Positions 59,301-62,300 of a DNA stretch of 64,000 bases are shown piece by piece. Below the pieces are notes generated by a model. That model was given only the letters and a program-made list of their open reading frames with translations, made no database searches and was not told where the DNA came from. Every line of letters begins with the position of its first letter. Position 1 is the stretch's first letter. The DNA is from Aedes albopictus (taxonomy: Eukaryota > Arthropoda > Insecta > Diptera > Culicidae): NCBI RefSeq assembly GCF_035046485.1, contig NC_085136.1, positions 163,677,963-163,741,962 of the forward strand. The letters are read 5' to 3'. The position numbers and the translations under genes are program-made.

Positions 59301-62300
59301 TTGGGCCTGCTGATTTATGGTTCATATCCCCCAAGAACGTGGTTGATTTTATGAAGCTAGTTTCATTAGAATAGGAGAATCACACACTGTGACTCAGGAT
59401 TTCTATTTATCAATAATAGTTGGTCTTGAGATCACGTATTTCAGTGATAAATATGTTACTGAGATAACTTGCATAGGTACTTCATAGCAAAAGGATATAT
59501 TACAATAACCCTAAAATCTGGACTCAGTGATCTTCACTCGACAAACGAGAGAGATGGTTCTTCCTTAATCTCCTTAATCAGGGATGGGAACACTCACTTG
59601 CAAAGAGCTACACTCACTTGGTATTTTCTCAGCTCAGAAGCGAGTAATCAAGAAATAATGTATGGACGACTTCAGCCTTGTAGTTTTGTCTAAAACTTTG
59701 CCGAATAGAGTAGGGGTCGCACACGAATCCCAAAATCGTGACAGAGCTGTGAAGGCAACTCTCCACGAGGTGAGTGTAAATTACATTCACCTCGTGGAGA
59801 GTTGCCTTCACAGCTCCCTCACGACTTCAGTATGCGTGGGTGACCTCTACTTTATTTGGCATTATTTTAGACAAAACCACAAGACAAAAATCGTCCATAC
59901 ACAGTTTTTTGATTGCAGGCTTCTGAGCTGAGAAAACTGCAAGTGAATGTAACTCTTTGCAAGTGAGTGTTCCCATCCTTGTCCTTAATCCCACTTTACA
60001 TTGCTGTCTTTGAGAACTTCAGAGGGCCACTGAAACTATTCTTAATATTCTTATTCTTATTATTCATTATCTGATTTTATTTGAAATTTGAATATTCATG
60101 TTCATGTCGCGGATTTGTTTTCCCAGTCGCGGATTTTATTTCAGAAGTCGCGAATTTCGCGGATGATATTTTGGAAATTTTGTAACAGCCCTGGAGGTGA
60201 AGTCAATCATCCAATCGCTAAACAATCGCAAATCACCCGGGCAGGATGGTATTAGGAATATCTGCTCCAAGCAGTTATCAAGAAAAGGATTGGCTGTACG
60301 GATTAAAATCTTTAACGCGTGACTGCGCAACTTCCCAATTGAATAGAAACAAGTCAACGTGATAGCTATCTAATCCAGGTAACTGCTGACCGATTTGCCT
60401 CCGAAAAAGTTCGATAAGTTCGAACAAAGTATTCCACAAAGCAGAGCAATGTATTCCACCCCAAAAGTTCGGCTCAACGATACATAAACTTGCGCGCATA
60501 TCGCAAGATGTGAAGCACTTGGTCCTAATGGGAAAGTCGACTGGTGATTCTCCTGGACGTTGAAGAATCCTATGTCTCCGTTTTTCAGAACGCCGAGGCT
60601 TTTAATTTCTTCCGCTTCAATCTCCATCATTGTCTAGTTAAACATTTCTCAGTGATGATAAACGTTGAGTTCTGTCGCACTCACAACATTCCTTTTGGTG
60701 TACCGCACAAGGCTTCTCTCCGTTTCTCTCCTCTGACGTACGGATAGTCGACGGTGTAACATCAGACGGCCGGATCCAAAGGCACGATATCCTCCATTTG
60801 GGACATTTGTGTCATTAACCATCAACTCAGTCATCCAAAGCCCTATCAGTAGGTCGGCTCCAGAGGCACGTTCTCCCGAAAAGTCAAAGCCCTATATTAT
60901 TTGCTGAATCGCCGATAGAGGTCGCGTTGGAAGAGCGAGTTGTTGATGCTCAAGGGCATCATCCAGTCAATTTTAACCTACGCGTGTACGGTTTAGAGTG
61001 ACTGAATCAAATCTCACCGTAAATGACGCCACCTGAAGCAGAACAAGCTGTTCAAGATGGTCCTCAACCTGAACTCCCGGTATTCGAAGTGGCGCAAGTG
61101 TTGAACGTGCTACGAGATTCTTCAAGGGTTCCTGTATGAATCCATTCATCGCAGCACTTCTCCCTTAACATCTCTCAAACCACCGTGGTTGTTGAAAAGC
61201 TGAACACGTTTACGTATTAGTTTATATTAGAATGAGCGGGAAGAATAAAAACGATCAACAGATTTGAAACAATGTAATAAAAGCAATTACTCCCTTTTGA
61301 AGTGTTTGTGCCGATCTTGTTTTTTTACTCTGAAAACCCGTTTTCCCTAAGCTTATTTCCTAATGTTGTAAATACGTCTATCAATGACATTGAGTTGTTC
61401 TCAGCTGAAAGGTTATTTAAATCTCTAAATTGCTAATGTTAAGTTATTTTCTTTTGATAAATATAAAAAATGCTATTCGCTGTGCAACATTTAAGGCAAA
61501 TCAAAAAAGCAAATGAAAAACTGAAAATTTTTCGTGTTGTTCATCTGGTTTACCTACATAAACCATGATAACATAACCCGGTGGTCATTAACATTTACTT
61601 TTATTCATATTTACACATTTGTTTGTCCAATATTCGTTGGTGCTTGGAAAATGATTAATATGGTGAGTGCGGGTTTTCTGACATTGTCATACTTGTTCAT
61701 TCTCACATTTGTACAGTGTGTGCGTGTGCTCTTGCATTAACAAACTTAACGAAGAAGCTATTTAAAAAATCAACGAACGTCATTAATTTGTATCGTAATG
61801 GTAAATGTTTCGTACGATAGACTCTCCCGTGCAAATCTGTGTGAAAGAAAATGCCGCGCCAAGTCCAAGCCCAAATGTAGTCGCTTCGCCCGGCGACGCC
61901 ACAAGTGGTAGTGCTAATGTGGCTGTAGCAAGATCGTTCAGCGTTGGTGAGCTCGTTTGGGGACCGGTTCGTGGATTTCCGGCTTGGCCAGGCAAAGTGA
62001 TAGAGGCCCCTGAAGATAGCCGAACGATTCCCGTGGATAGTGTTTGGGTCCATTGGTTCGGTGGCCGCGCGGAATGGGTCACCGTCAACCGATTGAAAAC
62101 CTTGTCCGAAGGTCTCGAAGCTCACCACCGAGCCCAGAAGGAAGTCAGAAAGTGAGAATACAGTAGTATTAAGATCGTCAGGGAATTTCTCCACATAGTT
62201 TAATTACTAGTTTAGTTGTTAGTTTCCTGAACTTATTAGCATCGTGGCATTTTGACATTTCCAGTAGTTTGCATTTTATTTTACTCATCTGATCAAAAAT

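Larger units (their letters stand above)
47151..61200 (+). pseudogene. Jockey-like LINE remnant, in three pieces
   Basis: Only about 47151-48138, 57537-57746 and 60193-61200 belong to it. The first piece has an endonuclease start ([34 protein letters not shown]). The last piece has RT segments [19 protein letters not shown], then [18 protein letters not shown] (a changed A motif), [17 protein letters not shown], and a tail like [17 protein letters not shown]. Stops and shifts are frequent. The insertions of a BEL and a hAT-like element separate the pieces. Confidence 0.65.

Noticed and set aside
61711..61719. TTTGTACAG as acceptor of the PWWP exon
   Set aside because: The PWWP frame has a TAA at 61802-61804, so an exon starting at 61720 would be cut; the acceptor at 61819-61820 fits the phase of exon e.
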